Below, piece after piece: positions 25,399 through 35,016 of a stretch of DNA of 64,000 bases; within the stretch, counting starts at the first letter, position 1, and the number at the start of each line of letters is the position of its first letter. The translations under genes were made by a program, and so were the position numbers. This stretch comes from Gammaproteobacteria bacterium (GTDB taxonomy: Bacteria; Pseudomonadota; Gammaproteobacteria; Pseudomonadales; Litorivicinaceae): assembly GCA_024640985.1 (NCBI GenBank), contig JAHEDY010000009.1, positions 34,924 through 98,923 of the forward strand, in the 5' to 3' direction. The notes under the pieces were generated by a model. That model saw only the letters and a list, made by a program, of their open reading frames with translations, did not search any database and had not been told where the DNA came from.

Positions 25399-26571
25399 TT
25401 GAGACCAATTGACGGACCGAAGCTGGCGGACAGGCTTCAAGCTATCCCGCCATTCCATGTGATGGAGATTGTACGAATTGCCGAGGCGCTTGAAGCAAGT
25501 GGCGTCGATGTCATTCATCTGGAGGTCGGTGAGCCTGATTTCCCAACGTCACCATCAGTCATTGAGCGGGCTTGTTCCGCGTTACATGCTGGAAAAACAC
25601 GCTACACCGATGCCCGCGGGATCCAGCCATTACGCGATGCGCTGTCTCAATGGTATCAAGGTCAAGGCTTGGATGTTCCCGCAAGTCGCATTCAAATCAC
25701 AGTCGGCGCGTCTGGTGGATTACTGTTGTCGGCGGCAGCTACAACGAACGCCGGTGATGCGGTGTTGATGGCAGATCCAGCATATCCATGTAACCCTCGC
25801 TTTGTTGAAGCAGTCGGTGGAGTCGTTCATTGGATACCGACGAACGCATCGACTCAGTTTCAGCCAAGGTGCGCGCAGCTCGAAGATATGGCGACTGAGC
25901 GTGATCGTTCACTGATGTTGGCACATCCAGCGAACCCGACGGGACAAGCTGTGCCAGCGATTGAATTGGAGCGAATGATTCAATGGTGTCGCAACACTCA
26001 GCGTCACTTAATTGTTGACGAAATTTACCAAAACCTTGCGTTCACACAGGGCTTGCAGAGTAGTCTCGCGTTCTCCAATGAGCACTTTGTTATCGGGAGC
26101 TTTTCGAAATATTTCAATATGACAGGTTGGCGCTTGGGTTGGATGGTGATCCCTGACTATGCGCTTGAGGCAACACAACGACTGGCGCAGCATCTTTTTA
26201 TCTGCGCGCCCTCTTTTGCCCAAGAAGCGGCGCTCGCATGCTTTGAGCCAGATGCAATGCGCGCAGCCGAAGCGCATCGCATCGAGCTTCAGGCGCGTCG
26301 AGATCTTTTGATTCCTCGGCTGGAAGCCATGGGTTTTGAGATCGCAGCCGATCCAGATGGCGCATTTTATGTGTTTGTGGATGCGTCCAATGTGACGCAA
26401 AACAGTCAGCAATTTTGTATGGATCTCATCCGTCAGACGGGTGTTGCCATTACGCCTGGCGTCGATTTTTCTGAGACGCTTCCACCGACATGGATCCGGA
26501 TCGCGTACACACAGCCGATCGCTCGGCTTGAAGAAGCTATGCAGCGGATGGCGAGCTTTATTCATGGTTGA
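25399..26571 (+). CDS. Class I/II PLP-dependent aminotransferase
   Basis: The 390-residue protein has the aspartate aminotransferase fold type I. It shows HLEVGEPDFPTS, TVGASGGL, HPANPTGQ, the DEIYQNL loop with the PLP-contacting Asp, and the Schiff-base Lys in SFSKYFNMTGWRLGW, with a C-terminal RIAYTQP. The substrate cannot be told from sequence. The reading frame is open far upstream into dksA, but the TTG at 25399 with GGGAG at 8-nt spacing is the best start. The same type of gene lies between dksA and sfsA in Pseudomonas. It overlaps sfsA by 8 nt. Confidence 0.92.
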   Translation: MRPIDGPKLADRLQAIPPFHVMEIVRIAEALEASGVDVIHLEVGEPDFPTSPSVIERACSALHAGKTRYTDARGIQPLRDALSQWYQGQGLDVPASRIQITVGASGGLLLSAAATTNAGDAVLMADPAYPCNPRFVEAVGGVVHWIPTNASTQFQPRCAQLEDMATERDRSLMLAHPANPTGQAVPAIELERMIQWCRNTQRHLIVDEIYQNLAFTQGLQSSLAFSNEHFVIGSFSKYFNMTGWRLGWMVIPDYALEATQRLAQHLFICAPSFAQEAALACFEPDAMRAAEAHRIELQARRDLLIPRLEAMGFEIAADPDGAFYVFVDASNVTQNSQQFCMDLIRQTGVAITPGVDFSETLPPTWIRIAYTQPIARLEEAMQRMASFIHG

Positions 26572-27250
26572 ATATCCGGAGCCACTGATCAGAGGGCGAT
26601 TGATCAAGCGATACAAGCGCTTTTTTGCAGACATTGAGACGGATGCTGGAGTTGTCACTGCACACTGCGCGAATACAGGACGGATGACTGGGCTCTTGTG
26701 TGAAGGCGCACCTGTTTGGATCCGTCGTCAACCCCCGGGCCGCAAACTTCACTATGCGTGGGAATTGGTTGAAACCTCTAGGGGTCTGGCTTGCGTCAAC
26801 ACGGCACGCGCCAATGAGTTGGTCGCCTTGTCTGATTTATCAATCTGGATCAAGCATGCCTCGCTCGTGCGTCGAGAGCCTCGTGTTGGGGCACATCGGT
26901 TCGATCTTGAACTATCACGCGAGGGCCAGCTGGCTTACGTGGAAATCAAATCTGTCACCTTGTGTCCCGAAAGAGACCGGGGGCTATTTCCTGATGCACC
27001 TTCGGTACGCGCGACTCAACATGTCCGTTTGCTCACGGAGATGGCACAAACGGGGATCGAGACACATTTACTCTGGGTTGCCATGCACACGGGGATTCGC
27101 TCTGTTGCTCCCCATCGAGATTTGGACAGCGATTTTGCAGTTGCCTGTCGCGACGCGAAGGCGGCTGGGGTTCAAATGCATGCCGTGGGCACCACCATCA
27201 CTCCACGGGGGATGACCCTTAATGGAGTGATAGCTTGCTCTGTGGATTAG
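26564..27250 (+). CDS. sfsA: Sugar fermentation stimulation protein SfsA
   Basis: SfsA family protein of 228 residues (234 in E. coli). The name comes from increased maltose use on overexpression; its fold resembles nucleases and its biochemical role is unclear. Family motifs are RYKRFFADIE, TAHCANTGRMTGL, the acidic VEIKSVTL and FPDAPSVRATQH. The ATG at 26564 lies within the end of the aminotransferase gene. Its stop overlaps the purD stop region on the other strand. Confidence 0.95.
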   Translation: MVEYPEPLIRGRLIKRYKRFFADIETDAGVVTAHCANTGRMTGLLCEGAPVWIRRQPPGRKLHYAWELVETSRGLACVNTARANELVALSDLSIWIKHASLVRREPRVGAHRFDLELSREGQLAYVEIKSVTLCPERDRGLFPDAPSVRATQHVRLLTEMAQTGIETHLLWVAMHTGIRSVAPHRDLDSDFAVACRDAKAAGVQMHAVGTTITPRGMTLNGVIACSVD

Positions 27251-28527
27251 GTCGCTTCGCGTTCGACCGCTCGATAACCAATATCTGTTCGATATTCGGC
27301 GCCCGCGAATGTCACTGATTGCAGGCGTTCATAAGCGCGCGCCTGAGCTTCGGTAACTCCTGAGCCTAACGCTGTCACGCAAAGTACTCGACCACCAGCC
27401 GTCACGACATCGTCATCAGCCATCGTCGTTCCTGCATGAAAGACTTTACTGCCATCAATATCATGTCCCAGTGTGATTGGTGCGCCTTTGGGATAGTCGC
27501 CTGGATATCCCGGTGCCGCCATCACCACGCCAAGTGCAGCTCGTGAATCCCATAATGCAATTTCATCACCAAGTCTGCCGTGACAGGCGGCTTCAATCAG
27601 ATCAAGTAAATCACTTTTTAAGCGGAATAGGATCGGCTGTGTTTCGGGGTCGCCAAATCGGCAGTTGAATTCGAGCACTTTCGGTGTGCCATCGGCGGTC
27701 ACCATGATTCCGGCGTAGAGAAACCCCCGATATCTTAAGCCATCGGTTGCGAGACCATGAATCGTTGGTTGAATCACTTCAGCCATGATCCGGTTATGAC
27801 AGCCTTGATCAACAACCGGCGCTGGAGAATAAGCACCCATACCTCCGGTATTGGGTCCGGTATCACCGTTATAAGCGGCTTTATGATCTTGAGATGAAGC
27901 CAAAGGTAAGACATCGGTCCCATCCACCATCACAATGAAGCTGGCTTCTTCACCGGTTAGGAACTCTTCGATCACAACGCGGCTGCCAGCTTGCCCAAAT
28001 TGATTGCCTTGGAGCATGTCACGAACAGCGTCTTTGGCGACATCAAGGGTCTCAGCTAAGATGACACCCTTGCCAGCAGCGAGCCCGTCTGCTTTGACAA
28101 CGATCGGTGCGCCCACTTGATCGAGATAGGCGCAGGCCTCCGCAACATCGGTAAAGGTTCCATAGGCTGCCGTCGGAATGTTGTGACGCTCAAGGAAATC
28201 TTTAGTGAAGGCTTTGGATCCCTCAAGTTGCGCGCAATCTGCGCGTGGTCCAAAGCAACGCAATCCCTTCGCCTCAAAGCGGTCGACGACGCCGTTGACA
28301 AGCGGTGCTTCAGGGCCGATCACGGTGAAGTCAATCGCTTGCGATTCTGCAAAGGCAAGTAGCCCATCCAAATCATCGGCCGACAGGTCGATATTCGTGA
28401 CTTTGTCTTCCAAGGCAGTGCCGGCATTACCTGGCGCCACAAAAACTTCGGTAACTCGTGATGATTGAGCGAGCTTCCAAGCGAGAGCATGTTCGCGGCC
28501 ACCGCCGCCAATGACGAAAACTTTCAT
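27247..28527 (-). CDS. purD: Phosphoribosylamine-glycine ligase
   Basis: PurD joins phosphoribosylamine and glycine with ATP, the second step of purine synthesis. The 426-residue ATP-grasp protein begins VFVIGGGGREHALAWKLA, continues with the IGPEAPL motif and KADGLAAGKGV, and has the catalytic EFNCRFGDPETQ. AGGA precedes the ATG. It lies 9 nt downstream of purH, forming the common purH-purD operon. Confidence 0.98.
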   Translation of the reverse strand: MKVFVIGGGGREHALAWKLAQSSRVTEVFVAPGNAGTALEDKVTNIDLSADDLDGLLAFAESQAIDFTVIGPEAPLVNGVVDRFEAKGLRCFGPRADCAQLEGSKAFTKDFLERHNIPTAAYGTFTDVAEACAYLDQVGAPIVVKADGLAAGKGVILAETLDVAKDAVRDMLQGNQFGQAGSRVVIEEFLTGEEASFIVMVDGTDVLPLASSQDHKAAYNGDTGPNTGGMGAYSPAPVVDQGCHNRIMAEVIQPTIHGLATDGLRYRGFLYAGIMVTADGTPKVLEFNCRFGDPETQPILFRLKSDLLDLIEAACHGRLGDEIALWDSRAALGVVMAAPGYPGDYPKGAPITLGHDIDGSKVFHAGTTMADDDVVTAGGRVLCVTALGSGVTEAQARAYERLQSVTFAGAEYRTDIGYRAVEREAT

Positions 28528-28536
28528 GGTGAATCC

Positions 28537-30099
28537 TTAATGTCGGAAGTGTCGCATACCTGTCAATACCATCGCGATACCATGTTCGTTGGCAGCGGCA
28601 ATGACCTCATCATCTCGGATTGATCCGCCAGGCTGAATGACAGCAGAAATCCCGGCCTCTGCTGCGGCATCGATGCCGTCTCGGAACGGAAAGAATGCAT
28701 CGGATGCCATCACGCTTCCGGCAACTTCAAGCTGAGCATCCTGAGCCTTGATCGCGGCGATTCGAGCGGAATAGACTCGGCTCATTTGGCCAGCTCCTAC
28801 ACCAATGGTTTGCTTGTCTCGGGCGTAAATGATGGCATTTGACTTCACAAACTTTGCGACTTTCCAGGCAAATAACAAATCGGTCATCTGCTCATCGGAC
28901 GGTTGTTTATCTGTCACGCAAGTCAACTCTGACGCTGTTCTAGATCCGGTATCTGTATCTTGGATGAGCAGTCCACCTTGCACGCGGCGATAGTCGAGTT
29001 GCGTCGGTGTTTGATCTAAGGCGCCGACCACCAGTAAGCGAACTGATGGTTTTTTCTCAAACAATTCAAGCACCCCCTGTTCAATCCCGGGCGCAATGAT
29101 GACTTCGACAAATTGTCGCTCGAGAATGTGACTGGCTGTCGTTGCATCAAGCGCCTGATTGAAGGCAATGATGCCTCCAAACGCACTTGTTGGGTCAGTC
29201 GCAAATGCTTTTTCATAAGCCTTGAGGATGGATGATTCCACGGCAACGCCACAGGGATTGGCATGTTTGACAATGACACATGCCGGCGCGTCAAATTGAC
29301 GAACACACTCAAGTGCGGCATCGGTATCTGCGATGTTATTGAATGAGAGTGCTTTTCCTGCGAGTTGTTCTGATGCGCCAACCGTCGAACCCGTCACATT
29401 CGGATCGCGATAGAAGGCCGCGGATTGATGCGGGTTCTCGCCATACCGGAGGACTGACGCACGCTCAAAGTTGAGGAATAGCTTGTCTGGATACTGCTGG
29501 GTATCGGTATCTCGGCCTAAGTAATTTGCGATTGCTCCATCATATTCGGCGGTATGCTGAAAGGCTGCTTTTGCCAACTGCTGACGGGTCGATAAAGACA
29601 GGCCACCGCCGGTCAGTTCGGCAAGCACCGTTTGATATTGAAGTGGTGAGGTCACGATCCCGACAAATTGATGATTTTTGGCTGCAGAGCGAACCATAGC
29701 GGGTCCGCCAATATCGATGTTCTCAATCGCATCATCGTGTGTTTTTTCTGGGTTCGCGATGGTTTCTTCAAAGGGATAGAGGTTCACACAGACCAGATCG
29801 ATGGCTTCAATACCCTGCGCTTCCATGACCTGCTGATCGACATCTCGACGCCCCAAGATGCCGCCATGGATCTTTGGATGCAGAGTTTTTACGCGACCAT
29901 CCATCATTTCGGGAAATTCCGTCACCGATGACACCTCAATCGCAGGAAAGCCCGCATCCTTGAGGGCTCGGAAGGTGCCGCCGGTGGAAATTAACTCAAT
30001 CCCCAGGTCATGCAGACCTCGAGCAAAGTCGACTAACCCTGTTTTGTTGGAAACACTGATAAGTGCTCGGCGCACCTGAATCATGGTGGTGTCTGGCAT
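28537..30099 (-). CDS. purH: Bifunctional AICAR transformylase / IMP cyclohydrolase
   Basis: PurH performs the last two steps of IMP synthesis. The 520-residue protein has the N-terminal MGS-like cyclohydrolase domain ([17 protein letters not shown]) and the transformylase domain with the KHANPCGVA motif and the C-terminal [12 protein letters not shown]. The first ATG (30099) has AGGAGG about 10 nt upstream. An extended -10 promoter lies in the 53-nt gap after fis. Confidence 0.98.
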   Translation of the reverse strand: MPDTTMIQVRRALISVSNKTGLVDFARGLHDLGIELISTGGTFRALKDAGFPAIEVSSVTEFPEMMDGRVKTLHPKIHGGILGRRDVDQQVMEAQGIEAIDLVCVNLYPFEETIANPEKTHDDAIENIDIGGPAMVRSAAKNHQFVGIVTSPLQYQTVLAELTGGGLSLSTRQQLAKAAFQHTAEYDGAIANYLGRDTDTQQYPDKLFLNFERASVLRYGENPHQSAAFYRDPNVTGSTVGASEQLAGKALSFNNIADTDAALECVRQFDAPACVIVKHANPCGVAVESSILKAYEKAFATDPTSAFGGIIAFNQALDATTASHILERQFVEVIIAPGIEQGVLELFEKKPSVRLLVVGALDQTPTQLDYRRVQGGLLIQDTDTGSRTASELTCVTDKQPSDEQMTDLLFAWKVAKFVKSNAIIYARDKQTIGVGAGQMSRVYSARIAAIKAQDAQLEVAGSVMASDAFFPFRDGIDAAAEAGISAVIQPGGSIRDDEVIAAANEHGIAMVLTGMRHFRH

Positions 30100-30129
30100 C
30101 CTTGGAGAACCTCCTTAAAAAAGGCGGCA

Positions 30130-30138
30130 AGTATACCA
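30130..30138 (-). promoter_or_regulatory. Extended -10 promoter of purH-purD
   Basis: Minus-strand TGG followed by TATACT (30130-30135) is a near-consensus extended -10, about 31 nt upstream of the purH start. No convincing -35 is visible, which extended -10 promoters often do not need. Confidence 0.5.
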
Positions 30139-30152
30139 GTGTCAGAGGCGCT

Positions 30153-30380
30153 CTAGGAGAGCAACCCGAAGAGTTTCATGCGTGTTCGCAACGTTCCTCG
30201 ACTAATGCCTAACATCTCGGCTGCCTTGGATTGGTTGTTGTTACTTTGCGCGAGCGCAGCTTCCAAGAGTGCGTGTTCGACCTGGCCAACCACGAGGTCA
30301 TAAAGATCCTGTGGCATCTCACCATCCAATTCGTCGAAGTATTGGTCAATCTGCTTTCTGACCAGCTCTTTCAGTCCCAT
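30153..30380 (-). CDS. fis: Fis family nucleoid protein, short form
   Basis: The 75-residue protein has the Fis core: a helix with LVRKQIDQYFDELDG, the dimer helix with DLYDLVVGQVE and the helix-turn-helix NQSKAAEMLGISRGTLR. In E. coli the 98-residue Fis bends DNA at rRNA promoters, replication and recombination sites. Here the N-terminal beta-hairpin arm used to activate DNA invertases is missing: an in-frame TAG lies 19-21 nt upstream of the only ATG, which has a good GGAGG site. The gene overlaps dusB by 35 nt, the usual dusB-fis operon. Confidence 0.93.
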   Translation of the reverse strand: MGLKELVRKQIDQYFDELDGEMPQDLYDLVVGQVEHALLEAALAQSNNNQSKAAEMLGISRGTLRTRMKLFGLLS

Positions 30381-31347
30381 CGCGGAGTCCTCCTCCGTCT
30401 ATTAATTCTTTAAATTGTTGATACTGATCGTCAGGATCAACAAGAGGATGTAATTTTGACCATGCTTGGGCGCCATTTGCAAATCGTTTTAAGAACCATT
30501 GCATATGCTTTCTCGCCATCTTGACGCCAGTTCGCTCGCCATAAAACAATTGGATTTCACGGATCAGATCCGCCATGACCTGAATTTGCTCGTCGATGCT
30601 TGGGTACTTGCGGACCTGATGGTTGAGTTCGGCTGCGATGATTCCTGGAAGCCAGGGGTCGCCTTGAGTTCCTCGGCCAATCATCACTGCGTCGGCGCCT
30701 GTTGCATCGAGTACTTCTCGAGCTTTGTCTGTCGATGTGATGTCTCCATTGGCGATCAGAGGGATTTGGATGGCATCACGAGTTTGGCGAATGGTGTCGT
30801 ATTCTGCGTCACCCTTGTACATATCGCATCGGGTTCGTCCGTGCATGGTGACTGCCTGAAGCCCAAGATCTTGCGCCATTTTGGCAATCCGAGGGCCATT
30901 TTTAGATAGGTGATCCCAGCCCGTGCGCATTTTCACGGTAACCGGAATGTCCACGGACTTCACGACCTGCCGAAAAATCTCAGCAACCAACGCTTCGTCG
31001 CGCATTAAGGCGGATCCGGCTGCTTTTTTGAGGACCTTTTTGGCGGGGCAGCCGAGGTTGATATCAATGATATCCGCACCACGTTCTTCGTTGGCTCGCG
31101 CTGCATTTGCCATCATCACTGGATCATATCCTGCGATCTGCACGCTGATGGGGCCAGGCTCGTTGTCGATATCGAGTCTGCGATCACTTTTTTGGCTACC
31201 CCAAAGACTGATGTCGGAGTGGACCATCTCAGAAATCGCCATACCGGCACCAAGTGAACGACAGAGAACGCGAACAGGCCGGTCGGTGACTCCGGCCATT
31301 GGGGCGAGCCACACGGGATTATCAATTTGATGTGGCCCGATGTGCAT
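30346..31347 (-). CDS. dusB: tRNA-dihydrouridine synthase B
   Basis: DusB is the FMN enzyme that reduces specific uridines in the tRNA D-loop. The 333-residue protein has APMAGVTDRPVR, the catalytic Cys in DINLGCPAKKV, the K(M)RTGW motif, TMHGRTR and the FMN phosphate loop ANGDITS...MIGRGTQG. The open frame extends into prmA, but the ATG at 31347 with GGAG at 7-nt spacing gives the family N-terminus. The order prmA-dusB-fis is the same as in E. coli. Confidence 0.97.
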   Translation of the reverse strand: MHIGPHQIDNPVWLAPMAGVTDRPVRVLCRSLGAGMAISEMVHSDISLWGSQKSDRRLDIDNEPGPISVQIAGYDPVMMANAARANEERGADIIDINLGCPAKKVLKKAAGSALMRDEALVAEIFRQVVKSVDIPVTVKMRTGWDHLSKNGPRIAKMAQDLGLQAVTMHGRTRCDMYKGDAEYDTIRQTRDAIQIPLIANGDITSTDKAREVLDATGADAVMIGRGTQGDPWLPGIIAAELNHQVRKYPSIDEQIQVMADLIREIQLFYGERTGVKMARKHMQWFLKRFANGAQAWSKLHPLVDPDDQYQQFKELIDGGGLRDGTERAGQKAD

Positions 31348-31351
31348 GGTT

Positions 31352-32236
31352 TTACTCCGGCCGTCTGCCCGATAAGCGTGTCCACCCATCTTTTGAGACA
31401 TCTTGGTCAAAGACGATTGATGGATAGGCGGCTTTGACTTGATCTGATTGCTCATCTAAGAGGCCGGCCATCACAATATGCCCGCCCGGTTGTGTTAAAT
31501 CCATCAAGGTCGCCGAGAGTTCGATCAGGGGGTTTGCAAGGATATTGGCTACCACGACATCAAACGTCTGGTTCGGGGTGTCTTTTGCTAACAACGTTTG
31601 AATGGGCAGTTGGTTCAGGCTCGCATTGTGTGAGGTTGCGATGAGTGCTTGGGGATCGATATCGAGTCCAGTGACCTGGCTGGCCCCCATGCAGCCGGCT
31701 GCGACGGCTAATATTCCAGACCCACAACCAAAATCCATTACCGTCTTGCCCGACAACTGATCACTGCTTAGCCATTCCAGGCACAGTTGCGTGGTGGGGT
31801 GCATGCCAGTGCCGAATGCCAGTCCTGGGTCTAAATTCAGCGTTGTCAGCCCCTCTGGAGTCGGATCCTCGTTCCACGAGGGTTTTACCCAAAATTTCCC
31901 GATTTGGATCGGCTGGAATTGGTCTAAAGAGATCCGAACCCAATCTTGATCTGGAACGATGGTGAGATGGCTTGGTAGTTCGATCAGGAGATTCGCGCGT
32001 TGGAAATAAGTCGCGAGATCAGACAAGATTTCCGACTCGGGACGCTCATCATGGAAAAGTGCCTGCACTTGTGTCTGCGGCCACACAGGGTGGCTACCAA
32101 GTGGAGGCTCAAAAATTGGTGCATCACCATGATCAACAAGAGTGACTGCTTGGGCATCCGCCAAGAATAACAGCTCCTCAAGGAGCTCGACTTGATTGCC
32201 AGCAGCAAGAACAGAGACTTGCCGGAAGGCCGTCAT
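31352..32236 (-). CDS. prmA: Ribosomal protein L11 methyltransferase
   Basis: PrmA trimethylates ribosomal protein L11. The 294-residue protein has an N-terminal L11-recognition domain and a C-terminal Rossmann methyltransferase domain with [16 protein letters not shown], the SAM motif [14 protein letters not shown] and the [10 protein letters not shown] motif. Its ATG overlaps the accC stop by 4 nt (ATGA) and dusB starts 4 nt after its stop. Confidence 0.97.
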   Translation of the reverse strand: MTAFRQVSVLAAGNQVELLEELLFLADAQAVTLVDHGDAPIFEPPLGSHPVWPQTQVQALFHDERPESEILSDLATYFQRANLLIELPSHLTIVPDQDWVRISLDQFQPIQIGKFWVKPSWNEDPTPEGLTTLNLDPGLAFGTGMHPTTQLCLEWLSSDQLSGKTVMDFGCGSGILAVAAGCMGASQVTGLDIDPQALIATSHNASLNQLPIQTLLAKDTPNQTFDVVVANILANPLIELSATLMDLTQPGGHIVMAGLLDEQSDQVKAAYPSIVFDQDVSKDGWTRLSGRRPE

Positions 32237-33576
32237 GACAGGCCTAGCTTTTTCTCGAGATAGTGAATACTGACGGGACCACTTAAAAAAGTGGCATCTG
32301 TGACGATGTCTCGTTGCAGCGGAATATTGGTTTGAATCCCGTCGATCAAGGATTCAGACAAGGCGATTTCCATGCGTTTAAGCGCTTCCTCTCGGGTTGC
32401 CCCATGCGTAATAAATTTTGCGATCATCGAGTCGTAATACGGCGGCACGGTATAGCCTGAGTAAATGTGAGAATCGACTCTCACCCCTGGTCCACCTGGT
32501 GGATGGTAGCGAGAAATCAGTCCGGGACTCGGCAAAAATGTCTCTGGGTTCTCGGCATTGATTCGGCACTCGATGGCATGGCCATTCAGTTGAATTTGAT
32601 CCTGAGATACGGACAAAGGATTGCCTGCAGCGACCGAAATTTGCTCGCGGATTACATCAACACCAGTGACCATTTCGCTCACTGGATGCTCGACCTGAAC
32701 TCGTGTGTTCATTTCGATAAAGTAAAAGCGACCATCTTCGTACAAAAACTCAAAGGTTCCGGCGCCCACATAGCCCATGTTCTTGCAAGCGGTAACACAG
32801 GCTTCTAGAACTTGCGCTCGTGCTTCTGGATCAATGCCAGGAGCCGGCGCCTCTTCCAACACCTTTTGGTGACGGCGTTGCAGCGAACAATCCCGATCAT
32901 ATAAGTGGACTGCATGGCCGTGTTTATCGGCAAGAATCTGAACTTCGACATGTCGAGGTTTTTCGAGGAATTTTTCAAGATAGACGGTGGCGTCGCCGAA
33001 CGCTGCCTTGGCTTCTGATTTGGTGATTTGAATCGAACTCAGCAGATTCGATTCCGTGTGAACCACGCGCATGCCTCGACCGCCACCACCAGCAGCAGCT
33101 TTGACGATCACTGGATAGCCAATGGATTTTGCGATGGTGAGATTGTTGTCGTCATCCTCACCTAAGGGTCCGTTGGAGCCCGGCACTGTCGGAACGTTGG
33201 CTGCTTGCATCGCTTCAATCGCCGCGACTTTATTTCCCATGAGTCGGATGGTTGCCGCTGAGGGTCCGATAAAGGTGAAGCCTGACTCTTCGACACGTTC
33301 GGCAAAGTCAGCGTTTTCAGCTAAAAACCCATATCCGGGGTGGATTGCCTGTGCATCAGTGATTTCCGCTGCGGCGATGATCGCCGGGATGTTGAGATAG
33401 CTTTGATTGGAGGGATTTGGGCCAATGCAAACGGTTTCGTCAGCAAGTCTCACATGCTTTAAGTCGCGGTCACATAACGAGTGAACAGCAACGGTCCGAA
33501 TCCCCAGTAAACGGCAGGCTCTTAAAATGCGGAGCGCGATCTCGCCTCGGTTGGCTATGACGATTTTTTCAAACAT
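32233..33576 (-). CDS. accC: Biotin carboxylase subunit of acetyl-CoA carboxylase
   Basis: AccC carboxylates the biotin on AccB using ATP and bicarbonate, the first step of fatty acid synthesis. The 447 residues (449 in E. coli) show [15 protein letters not shown], the glycine-rich [12 protein letters not shown], the [13 protein letters not shown] motif and [14 protein letters not shown]. The ATG at 33576 has GGA at 7-nt spacing and follows the accB stop by 4 nt; a TTG four codons upstream is less likely. Confidence 0.98.
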   Translation of the reverse strand: MFEKIVIANRGEIALRILRACRLLGIRTVAVHSLCDRDLKHVRLADETVCIGPNPSNQSYLNIPAIIAAAEITDAQAIHPGYGFLAENADFAERVEESGFTFIGPSAATIRLMGNKVAAIEAMQAANVPTVPGSNGPLGEDDDNNLTIAKSIGYPVIVKAAAGGGGRGMRVVHTESNLLSSIQITKSEAKAAFGDATVYLEKFLEKPRHVEVQILADKHGHAVHLYDRDCSLQRRHQKVLEEAPAPGIDPEARAQVLEACVTACKNMGYVGAGTFEFLYEDGRFYFIEMNTRVQVEHPVSEMVTGVDVIREQISVAAGNPLSVSQDQIQLNGHAIECRINAENPETFLPSPGLISRYHPPGGPGVRVDSHIYSGYTVPPYYDSMIAKFITHGATREEALKRMEIALSESLIDGIQTNIPLQRDIVTDATFLSGPVSIHYLEKKLGLS

Positions 33577-33580
33577 CGAA

Positions 33581-34039
33581 TTATCCAATCACAACCAGAG
33601 GCTGATCGAATTCGACAGGATCACTATCTTCCACCAAGATCGCCAAGACTTTGCCAGAGGCATCAGCTTCAATTGGATTCATCATTTTCATGGCTTCGAC
33701 GATACAGAGCGTATCGCCTTGCTTGACTTCGCTACCGACTTCAATGAACGCAGCCGCATCCGGCGAGGGAGAGCGATAGAAAGTGCCAACCATCGGTGAT
33801 TTGACTTGATGACCGGCTGGGGCGGACGCTGCTGTAGACGCGTCTTCAATGGCTGTTTGTGTCGCAGGTTGTGTCGTTACCATCGGTTGTGGCGCACTCA
33901 TTTGCGGGCTTTGGACCACGACTTGATTGGTGCTTCCACGCGTAATGCGCACACTTTCTTCGCCTTCAGAAATCTCGATTTCTGCAACATCGGTATCGTG
34001 TAAGAGTTCGATCAGCTTTTTGATTTTGCGAATATCCAT
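33581..34039 (-). CDS. accB: Biotin carboxyl carrier protein
   Basis: AccB carries the biotin that shuttles carboxyl groups from AccC to the transferase AccAD. The 152-residue protein has the N-terminal helical segment, a flexible Ala/Pro/Gln/Thr linker and the biotinyl domain with the modified Lys in VEAMKMMN. It also keeps the thumb-containing insert around FYRSPSPDA. It lies 10 nt after aroQ in the order aroQ-accB-accC. Confidence 0.98.
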   Translation of the reverse strand: MDIRKIKKLIELLHDTDVAEIEISEGEESVRITRGSTNQVVVQSPQMSAPQPMVTTQPATQTAIEDASTAASAPAGHQVKSPMVGTFYRSPSPDAAAFIEVGSEVKQGDTLCIVEAMKMMNPIEADASGKVLAILVEDSDPVEFDQPLVVIG

Positions 34040-34049
34040 AATCTGAGTC

Positions 34050-34487
34050 TTAACCTTTGAATTGTTGATCTAGTGTTTGAAGGGCGAAGAGATAGCCCTG
34101 CATGCCGCAACCCGCAATAACAGCAAGCGCGATATCGGAAAAGTAGGAGTGATGCCGAAACGTTTCGCGAGCATGGATATTTGAAATGTGCACTTCAACG
34201 ATCGGTGTTTTGATGGCACTCAGCGCATCACGAATCGCGACGCTGGTGTGAGTCCAGGCACCTGGGTTGATCACAATGCCATCCATCGGTTGATCCATCA
34301 GTTGATGAATTCGGTCAATCATGGCTCCTTCGTGATTACTCTGGAAAAACTCGAGCTGCATGGCTTCTGGCGCTGCGTCTTCGAGCATTTGTGCGAGTTG
34401 ATCCAGGGTTGTTGCGCCATAGACATCAGGCTCGCGACGTCCGAGTAGATTCAGGTTTGGGCCGTTAAGCACCAGCACCTTGGACAT
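34050..34487 (-). CDS. aroQ: 3-dehydroquinate dehydratase, type II
   Basis: AroQ converts dehydroquinate to dehydroshikimate in the aromatic pathway. The 145-residue protein shows [18 protein letters not shown] with the catalytic Tyr and the flexible-loop Arg, [19 protein letters not shown] and the [10 protein letters not shown] motif with the catalytic His. It is followed directly by accB, as in Pseudomonas. Confidence 0.97.
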   Translation of the reverse strand: MSKVLVLNGPNLNLLGRREPDVYGATTLDQLAQMLEDAAPEAMQLEFFQSNHEGAMIDRIHQLMDQPMDGIVINPGAWTHTSVAIRDALSAIKTPIVEVHISNIHARETFRHHSYFSDIALAVIAGCGMQGYLFALQTLDQQFKG

Positions 34488-34531
34488 AAAATCACCACAA
34501 ATTCGTGAAACATGCCGCTATTTTGCGTGAT

Positions 34532-34948
34532 TTAACGCGAAAATGACAGTTCTGTTTGTTGCGGAGGATAACAAAAACCGATATCAGCGCACCCTTGATA
34601 AGTCAGGACCATCAAATTGGGTGCATCCGAGACTTTCATGCGCAACGCTTTTTTGTGAATTGGCGTCGGGCCGAATAGAGGGTCATCGTACATTGTCGAT
34701 TCAGAGCGTTGGGTTTTCAGGATGTCTCCAGAATCATTTTGCACCATGGTGCGTTCATCATACAGATACGTTCCTTCAGCGATGGTGATGACAATCACAT
34801 CGGCTTCGGGTTGCGACACAACAAACGCTTGTTCGGGCGGCAACAGTTCTGGCGTTCCGAAACTGGATCCAAACGAGCCTTGAGCCTGCGCGCATGCCGA
34901 TGCTAAAAAACAAGCTCCTGTGATAAAACTTGAGATCACGCGTTGCAC
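34532..34948 (-). CDS. Stand-alone DsbD N-terminal (alpha) domain, periplasmic
   Basis: The product matches only the periplasmic N-terminal domain of DsbD. It contains FVVSQPEADVIVITIAEGTYLY and, near the end, LTYQGCADIGFCYPP with both redox cysteines. The membrane beta domain and the C-terminal thioredoxin domain of the roughly 570-residue family are absent; the frame stops right after the alpha domain. The GTG at 34948 has GGAGG at 6-nt spacing and starts a signal peptide (VISSFITGACFLASACAQA), giving 138 residues. In Pseudomonas full-length dsbD stands upstream of aroQ, so this is probably its shortened descendant. It could pass electrons only with a separate membrane partner. Confidence 0.85.
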   Translation of the reverse strand: MQRVISSFITGACFLASACAQAQGSFGSSFGTPELLPPEQAFVVSQPEADVIVITIAEGTYLYDERTMVQNDSGDILKTQRSESTMYDDPLFGPTPIHKKALRMKVSDAPNLMVLTYQGCADIGFCYPPQQTELSFSR

Positions 34949-35016
34949 TGGAATCCTCCGGTTGTCATATTGGTCCATGATACTCCCTGTTCCAATTGAA
35001 GAAAAACGGATTAAGC

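Noticed and set aside
30100..30152. Purine riboswitch upstream of purH
   Set aside because: The gap is only 53 nt and contains just a promoter-like element and the Shine-Dalgarno; no aptamer-like structure fits.
34532..34948. DsbD-domain gene as a decaying pseudogene
   Set aside because: Start signals, signal peptide and both cysteines are intact, and no further dsbD remnants can be read in the 44 nt before aroQ, so a functional short form is more likely, though not proven.
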